From Zerene cesonia (taxonomy: Eukaryota; Arthropoda; Insecta; Lepidoptera; Pieridae): a DNA stretch of 64,000 bases. Below are positions 1-12,334 of this stretch, in pieces. Position 1 is the first letter of the stretch, and every line of letters starts with the position of its first letter. The notes under the pieces are model-generated. The model saw only the letters and a list, made by a program, of their open reading frames with translations. It was not told the origin of the DNA and made no database searches. The stretch is from positions 8,494,001 to 8,558,000 of the forward strand of contig NC_052116.1 of the NCBI RefSeq assembly GCF_012273895.1, read 5' to 3'. The position numbers and the translations under genes were made by a program.

Positions 1-79
1 TAATGTATGTGTGTTGAGAAATAATTGTTTTGTACAAAAAAGGTCACGTGTACACCAGTCCAAATTAATTTTATGTTAA

Positions 80-137
80 ACTAGCTGCGCCCCGCGGTTT
101 CACCCGCATGCCGTAGGAATATCGGGATAAATAATAA
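80..137 (+). repeat. Family A element, 5' fragment
   Basis: CTAGCTGCGCCCCGCGGTTT, ..CCGTAGGAATATCGGGATAAA. The rest diverges into AT-rich DNA. Family A has ten further copies in the window and typically ends ATTAGTAGGAT. Confidence 0.7.
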
Positions 138-417
138 AATATAGTTTAAAAAAACTAAAAAACACGCTTTTCAAGCACATCAAACTAAAAACTATAAAAT
201 AATTTTTAATATAAGCTGAAAACAATAATGAACGAAAAATACTAATATTGTTGTGAATAATTTTTAATATGAACTGAAAATAATAATGAATGAAAAATAC
301 TAGTATTGTTGTGAAAAAAGCGTGGGGCGCTTTGTGTGTTGATGGGATAAACTTATCAAGTTATTGAACTGTCCTCGATTCTTGATGAGTGTACGAAATT
401 TGAATGAAATCTGCATG

Positions 418-1417
418 NNNNNNNNNNNNNNNNNNNNNNNNNNNNNNNNNNNNNNNNNNNNNNNNNNNNNNNNNNNNNNNNNNNNNNNNNNNNNNNNNNN
501 NNNNNNNNNNNNNNNNNNNNNNNNNNNNNNNNNNNNNNNNNNNNNNNNNNNNNNNNNNNNNNNNNNNNNNNNNNNNNNNNNNNNNNNNNNNNNNNNNNNN
601 NNNNNNNNNNNNNNNNNNNNNNNNNNNNNNNNNNNNNNNNNNNNNNNNNNNNNNNNNNNNNNNNNNNNNNNNNNNNNNNNNNNNNNNNNNNNNNNNNNNN
701 NNNNNNNNNNNNNNNNNNNNNNNNNNNNNNNNNNNNNNNNNNNNNNNNNNNNNNNNNNNNNNNNNNNNNNNNNNNNNNNNNNNNNNNNNNNNNNNNNNNN
801 NNNNNNNNNNNNNNNNNNNNNNNNNNNNNNNNNNNNNNNNNNNNNNNNNNNNNNNNNNNNNNNNNNNNNNNNNNNNNNNNNNNNNNNNNNNNNNNNNNNN
901 NNNNNNNNNNNNNNNNNNNNNNNNNNNNNNNNNNNNNNNNNNNNNNNNNNNNNNNNNNNNNNNNNNNNNNNNNNNNNNNNNNNNNNNNNNNNNNNNNNNN
1001 NNNNNNNNNNNNNNNNNNNNNNNNNNNNNNNNNNNNNNNNNNNNNNNNNNNNNNNNNNNNNNNNNNNNNNNNNNNNNNNNNNNNNNNNNNNNNNNNNNNN
1101 NNNNNNNNNNNNNNNNNNNNNNNNNNNNNNNNNNNNNNNNNNNNNNNNNNNNNNNNNNNNNNNNNNNNNNNNNNNNNNNNNNNNNNNNNNNNNNNNNNNN
1201 NNNNNNNNNNNNNNNNNNNNNNNNNNNNNNNNNNNNNNNNNNNNNNNNNNNNNNNNNNNNNNNNNNNNNNNNNNNNNNNNNNNNNNNNNNNNNNNNNNNN
1301 NNNNNNNNNNNNNNNNNNNNNNNNNNNNNNNNNNNNNNNNNNNNNNNNNNNNNNNNNNNNNNNNNNNNNNNNNNNNNNNNNNNNNNNNNNNNNNNNNNNN
1401 NNNNNNNNNNNNNNNNN
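418..1417. other. Assembly gap (1000 N)
   Basis: Exactly 1000 N, a placeholder size. Sequence resumes inside a family A element (1418-1473), so a repeat probably broke the assembly. Confidence 0.99.
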
Positions 1418-1473
1418 GAAAGAGCAACAAACACACACACATCCTTTTTCGTATTTATAATATTAGTAGGATT
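1418..1473 (+). repeat. Family A element, 3' fragment at gap edge
   Basis: GAAAGAGCAACAAACACACA ... ATTTATAATATTAGTAGGAT; the 5' part is inside the gap. Confidence 0.8.
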
Positions 1474-1655
1474 ATGAGTAAATTCCATTTTAAATGCGAT
1501 GTGAATGACAATTTCCTATCAAACACTAAAAGAATCGACACATCATTTTTTTGTGTTTAATAAGTGGTACCTCCCGCCCAGTGCAAAGGTGATCTTTTTT
1601 GAATAAAAGAATATATTTTTCTCCTTATTATTGTCAAGACAAAGTTTATAAGACA

Positions 1656-1845
1656 GAGCTGCGCCCCGCGGTTTCACTCGCGTAAGTCCGTATTCCGTAG
1701 GAATATCGGGATAAAATGCCTATATAATTATTATTCAAGTTGTCCAGCTGTCTACGTACCGAATTTTATTGGATTGTTCATTTGTTTTTGCGTGAAAAAG
1801 CAACAAACACACACACATCCTTACAAACTTTCACATTTATAATGG
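1656..1845 (+). repeat. Family A element
   Basis: GAGCTGCGCCCCGCGG start, GTAGGAATATCGGGATAAA, GTCCAGCTGTCTACGTACC, (AC)n block; the last bases of the 3' end are missing, replaced by the sequence leading into the GC-rich region at 1.9 kb. Confidence 0.85.
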
Positions 1846-1936
1846 TCGCGCCAATATATAATAATTTCGATATTAAGCGGACTGTAAAACTTAATCTACG
1901 TGGTGTAGCGAAAAAGGGAAAGACGGGAACACACGG

Positions 1937-2265
1937 CACATACCTCGTCTGAGGGAGTAGCGTCCAAGCAAGCACGCGGCACAGCACCACGCGGTCAAGG
2001 GTCCTCCAGCTCGGGCCAGGCAGAACAGATCCAGTCCTTCACTCCACACTCACACACACGCGGCGGTTCAGCGCGACCAAATGAGAAGGGGGAGTTACAC
2101 TAGCACAATGCCTGAGATATCTAGAGAACCTCGTGAAGGCACTCCGGCGGTTATTCAGATCCGATCGTCACGGAAGATCGACGTAGACTGTGTGACGTAT
2201 ATGCGTCACTACGTCCAATAGGAACGTTGCGGGTACTTTAAAAGCGTGCGGTGATTGGTTGTGCT
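1937..2265 (-). promoter_or_regulatory. Possible promoter and 5' untranslated first exon
   Basis: A GC-rich island in AT-rich DNA. Reading the minus strand: CCAAT (2254-2258), a TATA-like TTTTAAAG near 2237-2244, a second inverted CCAAT near 2215, a palindrome GTGACG-TATATG-CGTCAC (2192-2209) with two CRE-like half-sites, then about 260 bases without an ATG, ending in a good donor: exon end CAGACGAG at 1944 followed by GTATGTG. This fits a non-coding first exon of a gene extending leftward out of the window. Alternatively it is only a GC-rich regulatory or repeat-derived stretch. Confidence 0.4.
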
Positions 2266-2289
2266 CGCGTGTAAGGAGGGTAGTTGGAT

Positions 2290-3550
2290 TACACCACAAA
2301 ATAATAAATATTTAATTTTAATTCACTATTTTAATAATATTGGCGTTACCATATAATATTAACAGGACTGATGTGTAAGATTTGCCACCAAGAGTTAAAA
2401 CACCTAACTTACAACGTAGACTTATGACGTGGCCTTGAACCGTGGTAAATAAAGGCTGACAAATTTGATAAACCAGGCAAAAGCGTTTTAATCATTTTCA
2501 CAATCCTCATAATAATTAATTATATAACCTTTAGATACAGGATTTTTTTTTTAATTCTTTCCTATAATATTTTGCTTTAAACGCTTTCAAAATTTGTGGA
2601 AAAAAAATCATGACAATTTTTTAATCTATTTCTATTTAATCTAAAGAAGGATAAAACTACATACGAAAATAATAAGTCCCGCCTAGATTGCATTTATTTA
2701 ATCAAAATAAAAAGCGGTCAAGTAAAGTGAAGGATTCTATAGATGGGTTAAAAGCACATCTTAAAGATTGAGTACCAAAAAAAAGTGCCTTAGAAAATTT
2801 ATCATCCTCTAATAATGTTCGCCGTAGCTAGCCCATTTGCATATCCGCCGTTAAGTGAACTGAATCCTCTTTTTGTGAAAAGCGGCAGAATTTAAAACAA
2901 GCATTAGGTTAGAAAATTTGGAATCTTAAAAGGAAGTCGACTGTACATAAAATATTTTATTTATACATGTGGCATTGATTTCCATAGAGTTGTATACACA
3001 TAACATGCGATATGTAGATTACGTTTAATAATAGATCGATAGAGTAGAGGTTTATGCCTTGCAAACATTATATTAACACTTGAATTATTTAATATAAGTC
3101 ATGCCAGTCAAGTAAATTCATTATAAATCTTAGTGTCTGATATAGCTTTTTGCGTGAAACAAACTTCACTTATAACTATTCGAACCAGTGATAAGAAATA
3201 TATCCTATATCTATAATGAATTTGTTTTTTTCTATTCATAATAGTACAAGAAGCAAAATGGCAGATTGTGTTATTATTATATTGCTTTGCTGGACTGTTT
3301 AGACACAATATATGACATTCAGCTTCTGCAACTTATCTAGGACATACCGCAGGATCGACTGTAACGACATAGTGCGGTGGTTTGTAGTATGAATCTGTTA
3401 AATGTGAAGTACCTAGCAGCTAAGTTCTAACTCAATGCAAATAACGTGTACGTATGTTGAGTTTGAAGTACCCTCATTTGCTTTATTTTATTTGTTAAAG
3501 GATTGTCCAAGTAACGAAATCTTATTTCAATCTACGAAATATGTGGAATT
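2290..3550. other. AT-rich DNA without a recognisable gene
   Basis: No exon-like frame with good splice sites, no RNA gene, and no clear member of the repeat families named here. Confidence 0.5.
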
Positions 3551-3563
3551 CACCCTGATGTGT

Positions 3564-3777
3564 GTGTGACCGCCTCCTTGGTACAGTGGTTAACGCGTGA
3601 GCGTAGAACCGAGGGGTCCTGGGTTCAATTCCCGGTGGGGACGCACAAAAAAAAAAATGTCTCGGTCTGGCAGGACACAGAAGGCTGATCACCTACTTGT
3701 CCGTAAAGAAAATCGATCAGTGAAACAGATGTACATCATCTGCCCCATACCCCACTAGGGGACACGGGACTTCACTT
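3564..3777 (+). repeat. tRNA-headed SINE (family T, copy 1) with 12-bp TSD
   Basis: The head has A-box-like GGTACAGTGGTTAACGCG and B box GGGTTCAATTCCC, then an A-run and a body ending CCCCATACCCCACTAGGGG..GGGACTTCACTT. ACCCTGATGTGT flanks it at 3552-3563 and 3778-3789. Probably still recognisable to pol III; the youngest-looking copy of this family here. Confidence 0.85.
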
Positions 3778-3942
3778 ACCCTGATGTGTACCAAAAAATA
3801 ATAATGAATTTTTATCCTACAAGATAATTCAGTTCCGAAGTTTTAACGAGGTGAATTTTATGACCTAAAAGTAAAACTTTCTATTGTTATTTAAATTTGG
3901 AACTTTTAATTTGTGAATTTCTAGGAATTTATAATGTAGGTA

Positions 3943-4123
3943 CTAGCTGCTCGTCCCGGCTCCGCTCGAATATGAAGATTACATTTAATTGATATTAAAT
4001 GTATCCTATTACCCAAGTGAGCTGTCTGTATACGAAATTTCATCCAAATCCGTTCAGTAGTTTCAGCGTGATTGATGGACAAACATCCAAGCAAACAAAC
4101 TTTCACATTTATAATATTAGTGT
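3943..4123 (+). repeat. Family B (RTE-like tail)
   Basis: CTAGCTGCTCGTCCCGGCTC start, AAATTTCATCCAAATCCGTT, CACGTT-like block replaced by AGCGTGATTGATGGAC, ending TTTCACATTTATAATATTAG. This is the short interspersed 3'-end type common in Lepidoptera. Confidence 0.8.
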
Positions 4124-7008
4124 GACAAGTAATACTTACGCAGTGGCCAAACTTTTGAGTGATGTGAGTTAGGTACCTATATATAAGTGATGTGTTTTTT
4201 CTTTATTATGTAATCAGTTTGTATGTATTACTCTTTAATCTAAGGATACATTTTAATGAAAGGTTTTAACTGAATCGTGAATAAAGATATTATATTATAT
4301 GCTATATTTACAATATAACATAGAAAGGAAGAAAGAAAATATTATTTTCACTCCACAAGACAGAACAAAACAAAAAATGTACAATTAAAACATGAATACA
4401 ATTAAGACACAATATAATTAAGAAGAGACGACACATTTAAGACAAAACAATAACAATCAATAGAAATATACGGAGGCAGCCACTCAGCCTACGCTACAAC
4501 GAAGTTGCAACACTGATTTTCAGAGGCCCCTCAGTACTTTGTTCGATTGAAGCGACATATCCACCAATAATTAGATAAATAGCTGTATGACTCATGCCTC
4601 GCTATCTACACACATGTAACATACATTGTGTGCGTTATAACACACACATATACGAGACAACACTGCATATTGTTGGGCTTACATAATCCCATCCTAGGCT
4701 AGAATCTTAACGTCAACACTATCGGTTGTCCAGTCATGTATTGAGTATTATGTGCCCTTGTCCCTGTCAAATGGTGTATTTAGAAAATCGATTTGTGTGT
4801 GATAAATGAATACGGATTAACAGCAACTCCACCGCCTCCTGAATAATAACACTATAATTCTTTCAATGTGTGTACAAAGTTATGAAATGATGAATTAACA
4901 CAGTAGCCGAAAAGGGCTTGCAAATATCATTTCCAAATTATTATACTATAATGTTTCATGTAATATATTCATTTTTATCGACATCTCTGTGGGTGAATCT
5001 CGATTCTAGATAAAGATTTATAAGCCAAGCTAAAATTAGCCAATTTTAGTAAACTACAAAAGTCCTGTCCTTTTAATCGGACCTTAAAAACTCTGATACA
5101 CTTTTGATATGATATAATAAATGCCGTTCTTACAATTTGGATTTAAGCGTTTTCAATAGTTATTTTTCGATCAAAATGTCAAACCCCGAATTTTAACCAT
5201 TACTTTTTCAGTATAAAATATCATATTACTAAGAAATTATTCCACCGTGATTAATATTTAAAGTAATATATTCCCCGTAATAACATTTCTGTTGGCTTCA
5301 TTCATCTGCTTATAACCTTTAACCATCGTCTAATCAAATTGGTGTTATAACGTTCATCGCTCTATATGTTCGACGATTGTATCTTGAAGATTTTTATTCT
5401 GGTATCGAAGGAGCAATGTAAGATGTACCAAGACACGAACGTCGTGGTTACGTGGTCGGTTCGACGGTATTAAGCTCACGCTCAGTTAATTCCATCCATT
5501 CAATCCGTTACCGAGCTTCAATTATTAGCTCCTAGAAGCCCGGCAAGTGAGGTTTATAGAGTGTAATATTTTACGAAATTTTATCTACATTTTTAACCGA
5601 CGTCTAAAGTAACAAAGTTGAGAATTAAAAATCGCCTCCGTTTTTGCGACGTCTGTTGAAAACCGACAGAGAGCTTGCTAGTTTTGATGATGTTTTTGCC
5701 TTTGCTTCTCCGTGGGTTTTCAACCGATTGATGTGATTCTTTCAGCTTTGTAGAGATTTTTTGTCATTTGATACGATTTTAGAATTTGGTATGATTTAAA
5801 AAATTTAATGCACAAAAATTAATTCATGATTACAGACTATGAAACTATGATATACTAAATACACGACGTATAATCCTGTGAAATAATATAGATCATTAGT
5901 GCCGTGCCTTACTTTCTGCCGAAGCCTGAATCGTGGAATATTCTAGAAATCGTGAATTACTCCCAAACGCGAGCCGCATGCTCCAATAGTCATTGTACCC
6001 ACGATTTATTTTACGATTATCTTCCGCAGTACGCGGATCATCCACGTCGCCATAAAAACTGTAGCATTTGTGCCTATTTCACCGAATTACCGCCCTATAA
6101 CAGTTCCGAGGCTGGGCTGCCGAAATTTCGCGTTTTGTTTGGTCTAAAACAGAGAGATATTTAGCATTTACTAAATCTATTCTCTATTCTAATGTATTAA
6201 AAAGCATTAGAGTTTGTCTTTTTGCTTGAACGCGCTAATGTCATGAAATGCCTACTGTGCTAAATTGGATGAAATTTGGTACACAAACGGTTGAGACGGG
6301 GACGGGAAGTATGCATGGACATCCCAAGTGCTGTCTATCTTTTCCTTTTACATACAACTTATACTCATTATTATCAAGAACAAATTTTAAATATATAGGT
6401 TTATGGATGTGTCTCTTGGATACCCGTAATGACCAATAAACAAGTGAATCTTTATTTGTTAAAAATTAACATATTATACATATAATAATATATATGATGA
6501 CACACGACAATAAATATGCAATGGTCATTATTAATAAAAAAATTCAATTAATCCGTTTGAATTCTAAATCGTATGTAAAGAGCCACAAAACATACGCTAA
6601 TAAAAGCATATTAATAGATATAGATCACACAGCAGAATACGCTCGACAGTTTTCAACAAGTACTTAAAATGAATCAGCGTTTTATCCAGAAACTTATTTC
6701 TCCGCCCCCGCCCGCCGCATGCAACCACATCCCATCAGTCGCGTAGTACACTCGTTAGCAATAATGCGATTTTAACTTTCACCCGCCAATGATAAGACCA
6801 GTTCTCTCTATTACACGAGTTTGTTCACTAATTGGGCCACTTAGTGTTGCGGGATGTACCATTTACACTAGTTTATTTGCTAATTCCACGCTGTTGTATG
6901 TTTAGCTCCTTGGTAGAATGATTGGTTCTGTTCCAATTACTCCGGGTGTTCGATTAATTTCTTATTTAGTTTTGAATGAATATTTATAGTTACATTAATT
7001 GGTATGTC
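4124..7008. other. AT-rich DNA without a recognisable gene
   Basis: A frame at 5904-6164 is open but begins at GTG and has no recognisable domain. A moderately GC-rich stretch at 6.69-6.85 kb (CCGCCCCCGCCCGCC) could be conserved non-coding DNA. Confidence 0.45.
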
Positions 7009-7203
7009 TTGGTAGGCCTATTTCCTTTTTCTCACTCTTGCCAGCCTATTGTTTCAGTCATCAAGAATTTTCTTATCCCATACACCTTAAAAGTGGGCAG
7101 CGTATTCACAGAAGCACTGCCTCTGCGAATGTTCACGAGCGGTAGTGATCGCTTACCATCAAGCGAACCACTAGCACGGTTGCCCCCTAGTACATAAAAA
7201 ATT
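7009..7203 (+). repeat. Family C element, 3' part
   Basis: Ends CGGTAGTGATCGCTTACCAT, GAACCACTAGC and a short A tail; lacks the 5' GTCGAGCACGCTTCGG head and the internal hairpin. Confidence 0.7.
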
Positions 7204-8219
7204 AGCTCTATCCGTTCTTACCCGGGTTCCAACCATTGTACTATTTTGTAAGCTTTAAAAATTTTAACAATTATTAATCTATATAATAGACCTTAGCATC
7301 CTCGAATTAAGGTCTACTTGTAGAATGTTCATTGAATTTGGTCTCTCCAGCAATGGTGAGGTCGACCAACCTATCGCTCACAGGTCAGCTTGCTCTTGTA
7401 AGCCTTTATTTAATCCAAGATGTGACAAAACCAACATACTAAAAATCATTTAAGATAATTCTACAAAACTGCTTTTTTCTTGTTTACATGCGAAATTCGA
7501 ATGTTCATATACCAGATACAATAAGATACATCAGTTTACAACCTGGATAACTAGATATCCACCTCGCAATTAAAAGAATTTATTAAGCTTCCATTCTTCT
7601 CTATTTTATTATTTCTATCCAAACTCATAAAGGCAAAACGGTACGGAAATATTCCTTCAAAATATCTGCTATGTTCGAGTCAACAGTAGCATAATAAGCG
7701 CAAAATTTCGAAGTTTATAAACAATTTAATAACTTTCCAAGAAAATTCATCTCCAATGTCCCTCGGCTACAGGTGGCCCTCAATTATGAGTCCACCTCCG
7801 CTAATTAAAAATGAACTGCGTGAAATGCCCCTTTTTAACAAATTTAAACAATACCCGTCTCTTAAAGTTCAACTAATTCTTTTGTAGTGGCAATTAGAGT
7901 AAATAATGTATGACTTTTATTTTATTTGTGATAAATTTAATTATTGCAATAAGTATTTAAAAAGGTGATTATATAAGTGTTGTCTACTTTCATAATGTAT
8001 TAATGGTTCATGAATTTGTTTTTAAATATGCTTTTCACCCGACTTCGCTAAAGTTTATTGTTAAGTTATTTAATATTGAACAAATTTACATCCCCTATCC
8101 CGTACTTTAATCATGCAACATGTAGCTGTCTGCTATAAATGTTGACTCTACTTGGAAATGCTTAAGATAAGAAAAAGAGCAAGGGTGCTCATATATATGA
8201 AGGGAATATTTAATCCTCA

Positions 8220-8370
8220 TCAGATAATTAAGTAAACTCATGAAGTTATTGTACTGTCATCAATCCCCGATACGTACTCAAAGTTTAATTGAAATTGGTC
8301 TATTTAAAGTAGGTCTAATTCGAGTTTAAAGGGGCGGTCACATAGAAACATGCAGGTGAAGCTAATAAAA
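8220..8370 (+). repeat. Fragment of another interspersed family (AGTTATTGxACTGTCATC type)
   Basis: TGAAGTTATTGTACTGTCAT, GAAGCTAATAAAAGCG. Similar fragments occur near 340-417, 22.09-22.17, 33.30-33.42 and 39.78-39.89 kb. Structure and class unknown to me. Confidence 0.45.
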
Positions 8371-9074
8371 GCGTATTTAAATATAAATTGTTCTTAATAT
8401 TACTATCGTATTTCGCATAGATCTCACGATTGTTCACAACTCACTACCGAAACGTATAAATAAAACCTCTAGCGAGTCATTTATTTTTTATTACCATGTC
8501 TTTACGTTTGGAATGCGTCCCAAAAATAATATTGCTCGAAACCCTAACGCATGGAGGCGTACCAACAAAGAGTTTGATTTATACTCCCTTACGAGTTGAG
8601 AGGACATTGCTGAAGGTACTGTCACTCCCGTGGAGGTTTTATTATATGAGAAAACAGATTTTTATCATAGCGTAACGTATAGCAGAATAAAACGCGTAAA
8701 TTCAACCACCAAACCAAACAAGCAAAAACACCATTATAAAATGTCAAACGAAAGTGTTTTCTAAGCTAATATTAAAAGAGGAAAGATTTCATTGCTTGTT
8801 TGTTTATTACGATTCAACTCATAAAGGACTAAGTCGATTTGAGATATAATTGTACCGTAAGAAAGCTTACCTTAAATATCATCTTACTTAAATCTTTACC
8901 AAATAGCATAGGTCATATATTTATCACAGGTCATCCTAAACGAAAGCGGTACAAGCGCCTAGTCTATACTAATTGTATTATGAAGCGTTTGCTTGGTTGG
9001 TTGATCGCGAAAATTATTTTGATTTTGTATATTTTATGTATCGTGTAGCAAAATATAAACTTATATAACATCAT

Positions 9075-9275
9075 CACATTATGTGACCATATAGGTACAG
9101 TGGTGAACGCGTAAACACAGAACCGAGGAGTCCTGAGATCGATTCCCTGTGGGGACTCACCAAAAAAAAACCTCGCGGTAGGACACAGACGACTACTTGT
9201 GTAAGAAAATCGTTCAGTAAAACAGATGTACATCATCTGCCCCATACCCCACTGGGAGGCAGGGGACTTCACTTT
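9075..9275 (+). repeat. tRNA-headed SINE (family T, copy 2)
   Basis: Same head and body as the copy at 3.6 kb with mutated boxes. TATAACATCAT at 9064-9074 and 9276-9286 is an 11-bp target-site duplication. Confidence 0.8.
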
Positions 9276-9372
9276 TATAACATCATGCTACGACGAATAG
9301 AGCGGAGCAGTAATGAAATAAGTCGCAAAAGCGGGAAGTGTTCCTAGTGCGGGTAAAACCGCGGCGCACTAC

Positions 9373-9592
9373 TGATCTATATATATAAAAGAAAGTGGTG
9401 TTAGTTACACTACTTATAACTCAAGAACGGATTAACCGATTTGGCTGGAAATTTGTGCAGAGATAGCTTAGAACCAGGAGACGGACATAGGAGTTTTTGT
9501 TCCGGAAATTTCGCGGGAACGGGAAAACCCCGGGTCTATCTTTCCTGCGACCACGCGGGCAAAGCCGCGAGCGGAAAGCTAGTTGTTTATAA
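9373..9592 (-). repeat. RTE-like tail with 'ATATATAAAAGAAAGTGGTG' end
   Basis: TATATAAAAGAAAGTGGTGT, CTCAAGAACGGATTAACCGA, GGAAATTTCGCGGGAACGGG, ending AAAGCTAGT; the mirror of the plus copy at 62.69 kb in ND-23. Confidence 0.75.
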
Positions 9593-10699
9593 AATAATAT
9601 TCTAAGTCGTGTCACCTTAATCAACAAAGGCGTGACGCCGAGGTACGGGGCTTGTGGTGCTGCTAGTGGCAGTTCTAACGACGAGACAATGCTTACCCCC
9701 GCTTAAATCAACTTAATTAGCTCAACATTGAAAATGATAAATGCTTATTGTGTGTTATTTTTTTGTTTAGTTTAAGACACACATTTTATGGCAAACGCTT
9801 GTCTTCAAATGGAGTAAGTTTTTAAAACAGTTTTCTAGTTCGCCCACACAATTTAAAATAATTATATTTTTGCGCCTTAATAGACGTGAATGTTTAGTTT
9901 ACAAGTATTGTAATTTGTGAAGTTAAATGTTTACTCCACAAATAATTGAAATACTAAAGACGTTAATGTAATATTATTTATTTGCATATTTGTTGTTTGT
10001 TGTAATAATACATGTCTTATATTTGTTAAAATGTTTGTAAAATATTGATGTTTATCTGCTAATAAAAAAGCATATGTTTCTCGAAATCTACATAACCTCT
10101 GTAATAATCGATATTAGGTCCTCCTAAAAATCTTTTTAATTTATTACCATTTATAGATTGTAGATAAACTTAATTTTGTACTACAAACAATTTTCATTCA
10201 TTAATTTTGAAATTATCGAAGTAAATTATTAGATTACGTTCATAAACCATCCAGTTATTAAAATATCAAATTGCCAAGACATCCAGCATCCATTTACGAG
10301 CCGTTCTCTGACAAACTACTTAAGATATTATAAGATAAATACCATTTGAGTAATGAAAGTTAAGAACTCTTAAAGTCGTTGTGTCAAAGAGCTCATAGTC
10401 CCGGCTAAGTTGTTAATAATTCCTCTAGGGAAATGTTTTCATGCGATGTACCTTTTAGTTAAATAGTTCTGGAAAGATTTGTAGGGAGGGTACGGGTGTA
10501 GTATTGAAGTATGGGATAAGGCACAATCTTTTTGTAAGACTGATGGGTTTTTGTTGATTAGATTATGATTTAACATTGCAGGAGTTATTGTTGTAAGCTA
10601 GACCATAGTAAAGACATGATATCGATTATAATAGTTTCTGTGTGTGGCCGTTTGTATAATTTTGTCGTTGTTTTTTTATTTGGGAGTTGAGTATTACGC

Positions 10700-10835
10700 A
10701 TGTGTTGTGCCACCTCGCCCGGGGAAGGTACCACACCTCCACGAAAGATCGGCGTATAATTGAGAGAGAGAGCAGTATGCCCGTATCATCATTCATTCAT
10801 CATACTACCCATTCCGTTCTTCTATTCCTGTCAAT
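10700..10835 (+). repeat. Family C element, 5' part
   Basis: GTGCCACCTCGCCCGGGGAA, GGTACCACACCTCCACGAAA, then a T/C-rich block interrupted by short AG and CATT runs; the 3' end is absent. Confidence 0.6.
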
Positions 10836-11279
10836 GTAATAACATAAGAGTATTTGATAAGACGACGTGGGAAATATTTGTCATTGCTATTTCGCTATCC
10901 GCTTTTCATTTAAAGCTAGTTTCAGTGATAAGTTAGCAATGTCATTACTTGGAAGTTTGCTTTGTGAATGCGAGCCGCTAACAACTAGAATTTTTACTGT
11001 ACAAAACATAGACAAGTCACTGAATGGTAATCGAATCATCGATACAGAAAACTTTAATTCTATCTATAGTCGACCATTCATCTTTTACGGGCTTATGTGT
11101 AGTTTTAATACCAAAGCATACACAGTAAATATCTATTTAAAAATAAAAAAAACGGAACTTAAATTTCTTTGTCACAGTGTTTGTTTCTTTCATCTGCAAC
11201 ATTAATTCATGTGATCCTTTTTTAGAATTGTCGATTGGTCCGAGATAGGTCGTAAATTATTTGAAATATCTCGTGTGAG

Positions 11280-11420
11280 GTCAGCCATACCTTCGCGGTT
11301 GCGGTTCAACCTATTTCCCGCAAGCCCCTTAACTTAGGGGCCTGCCTCTCGGTGGTGTGAGACATAAGCCAGAGTCGTTTCCCCGAGCGCTCTGGGTATG
11401 CGTGAATGCATTCTTCACAA
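11280..11420. other. GC-rich block of unknown origin
   Basis: Contains GCCCCTTAACTTAGGGGC (an inverted repeat near 11325-11342) and CCAGAGTCGTTTCCCCGAGC. Looks like a retroelement remnant rather than an exon; both strands have only short frames. Confidence 0.35.
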
Positions 11421-12123
11421 AAAGACCAATCATACATATACCTGTAGTGATCTGGTCGGTCCATCCACAATTTTCATTTCTATCTTTCGAATCGTAATCG
11501 TAAATATAGCCAAATGCGTATGCACAGAAAAAGACACTTAACAACAAATTCAAAATTCAGTTGAACGCAGAAGAAAACCAGCATTCTGACAATATTTCAC
11601 TATCTTCGAATCTCATCCTTTGATTTACAAGCACGCTCCATCAAAAAATTCATTTGGGTGTACGTAAGGGTATCTAGAGACTTTAGAAATAAATATAGTC
11701 AATTATATATAAATATGATCAAAAATGTTGCAGCTAATTAACTAATCATATCATACGCACACCTCAGAAACGGCTTGACCCTTTTTTTAATCAATTCTGC
11801 GGAGATAATTCGGTGGGTCTAAAACGCAAACATGATAATTGCATACAAATTGGAATTTTCTAGTTTATTGGTTTTAATATTTATTATCCTTTTGACAATA
11901 TTGTCAATAAAGAATTTAAAGAATTGGGCGTTTATTTGTTGTAAAATGACAAACTATCCACTTACGTAATTTATCACAAAACACAATTAAAGTGGTGCGT
12001 ATGTTTAATTCTCCTTCAGAATTCGTACTTGTATTTTAACAAAGTGTGACATATCTTTGAATAGCTCAATTGAAATGTTTTTCACTACATTGCATATGTA
12101 TAACCTGGAAATATATAGGCTTG

Positions 12124-12318
12124 AGAAATTTTGAAAGAATAGAAAAAATTTGATCACGAGGCAGGATTCGAACCTGCGTATCTTGCCTAACCGTAGCAAC
12201 GCCTAGCCTCTCGGCCTCCCGCATACGCAGGTTCGAATCCTGCCTCGTGATCAAATTTTTTCTATTCTTTCAAAATTTCTCATTTATAAAGCATTTCAAT
12301 GCTATAAAACTAAAAATT
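12124..12318. repeat. Palindromic tRNA-derived retroelement (family H, copy 1) with 15-bp target-site duplication
   Basis: A perfect 60-bp inverted repeat (12122-12181 and 12223-12282) encloses a 41-nt spacer. On the minus strand the spacer plus one arm make a tRNA-like unit: A-box-like GGCCGAGAGGCTAGG, then B box GGTTCGAATCC, then a T-rich run. The second arm repeats the tRNA 3' half and T-run in opposite orientation. The plus-strand 3' end has a small hairpin AGCATT..AATGCT and an A-rich tail. AAATATATAGGCTTG occurs at 12109-12123 and 12319-12333, a direct repeat expected of target-primed retrotransposition. The anticodon loop is not canonical, so this is not a tRNA gene. Confidence 0.8.
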
Positions 12319-12334
12319 AAATATATAGGCTTGT

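Noticed and set aside
300..1560. Long open frames across 300-1560 on both strands
   Set aside because: They are open only because they consist mostly of N; the known bases at the ends are repeat and AT-rich DNA. The same applies at 35.2-36.4 and 47.9-49.0 kb.
3567..3640. Possible functional tRNA gene
   Set aside because: tRNA-like head of a SINE; cloverleaf does not close, and the unit repeats with a common body and TSDs.
5904..6164. 86-codon frame with several Cys and Tyr
   Set aside because: Starts at GTG, has no splice sites or recognisable domain, and no Kozak-like ATG; could be chance.
10867..11205. 112-codon frame
   Set aside because: AT-rich, no domain or splice signals, composition like non-coding DNA.
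12005..12254. Small minus-strand frames over the palindrome at 12.1 kb
   Set aside because: Read through the tRNA-like arms and TSD; composition is repeat, not protein.
12182..12260. Possible functional tRNA-Ser/Leu gene
   Set aside because: A and B boxes exist, but the anticodon loop lacks the U33 position and the acceptor stem does not close; it is a tRNA-derived repeat.
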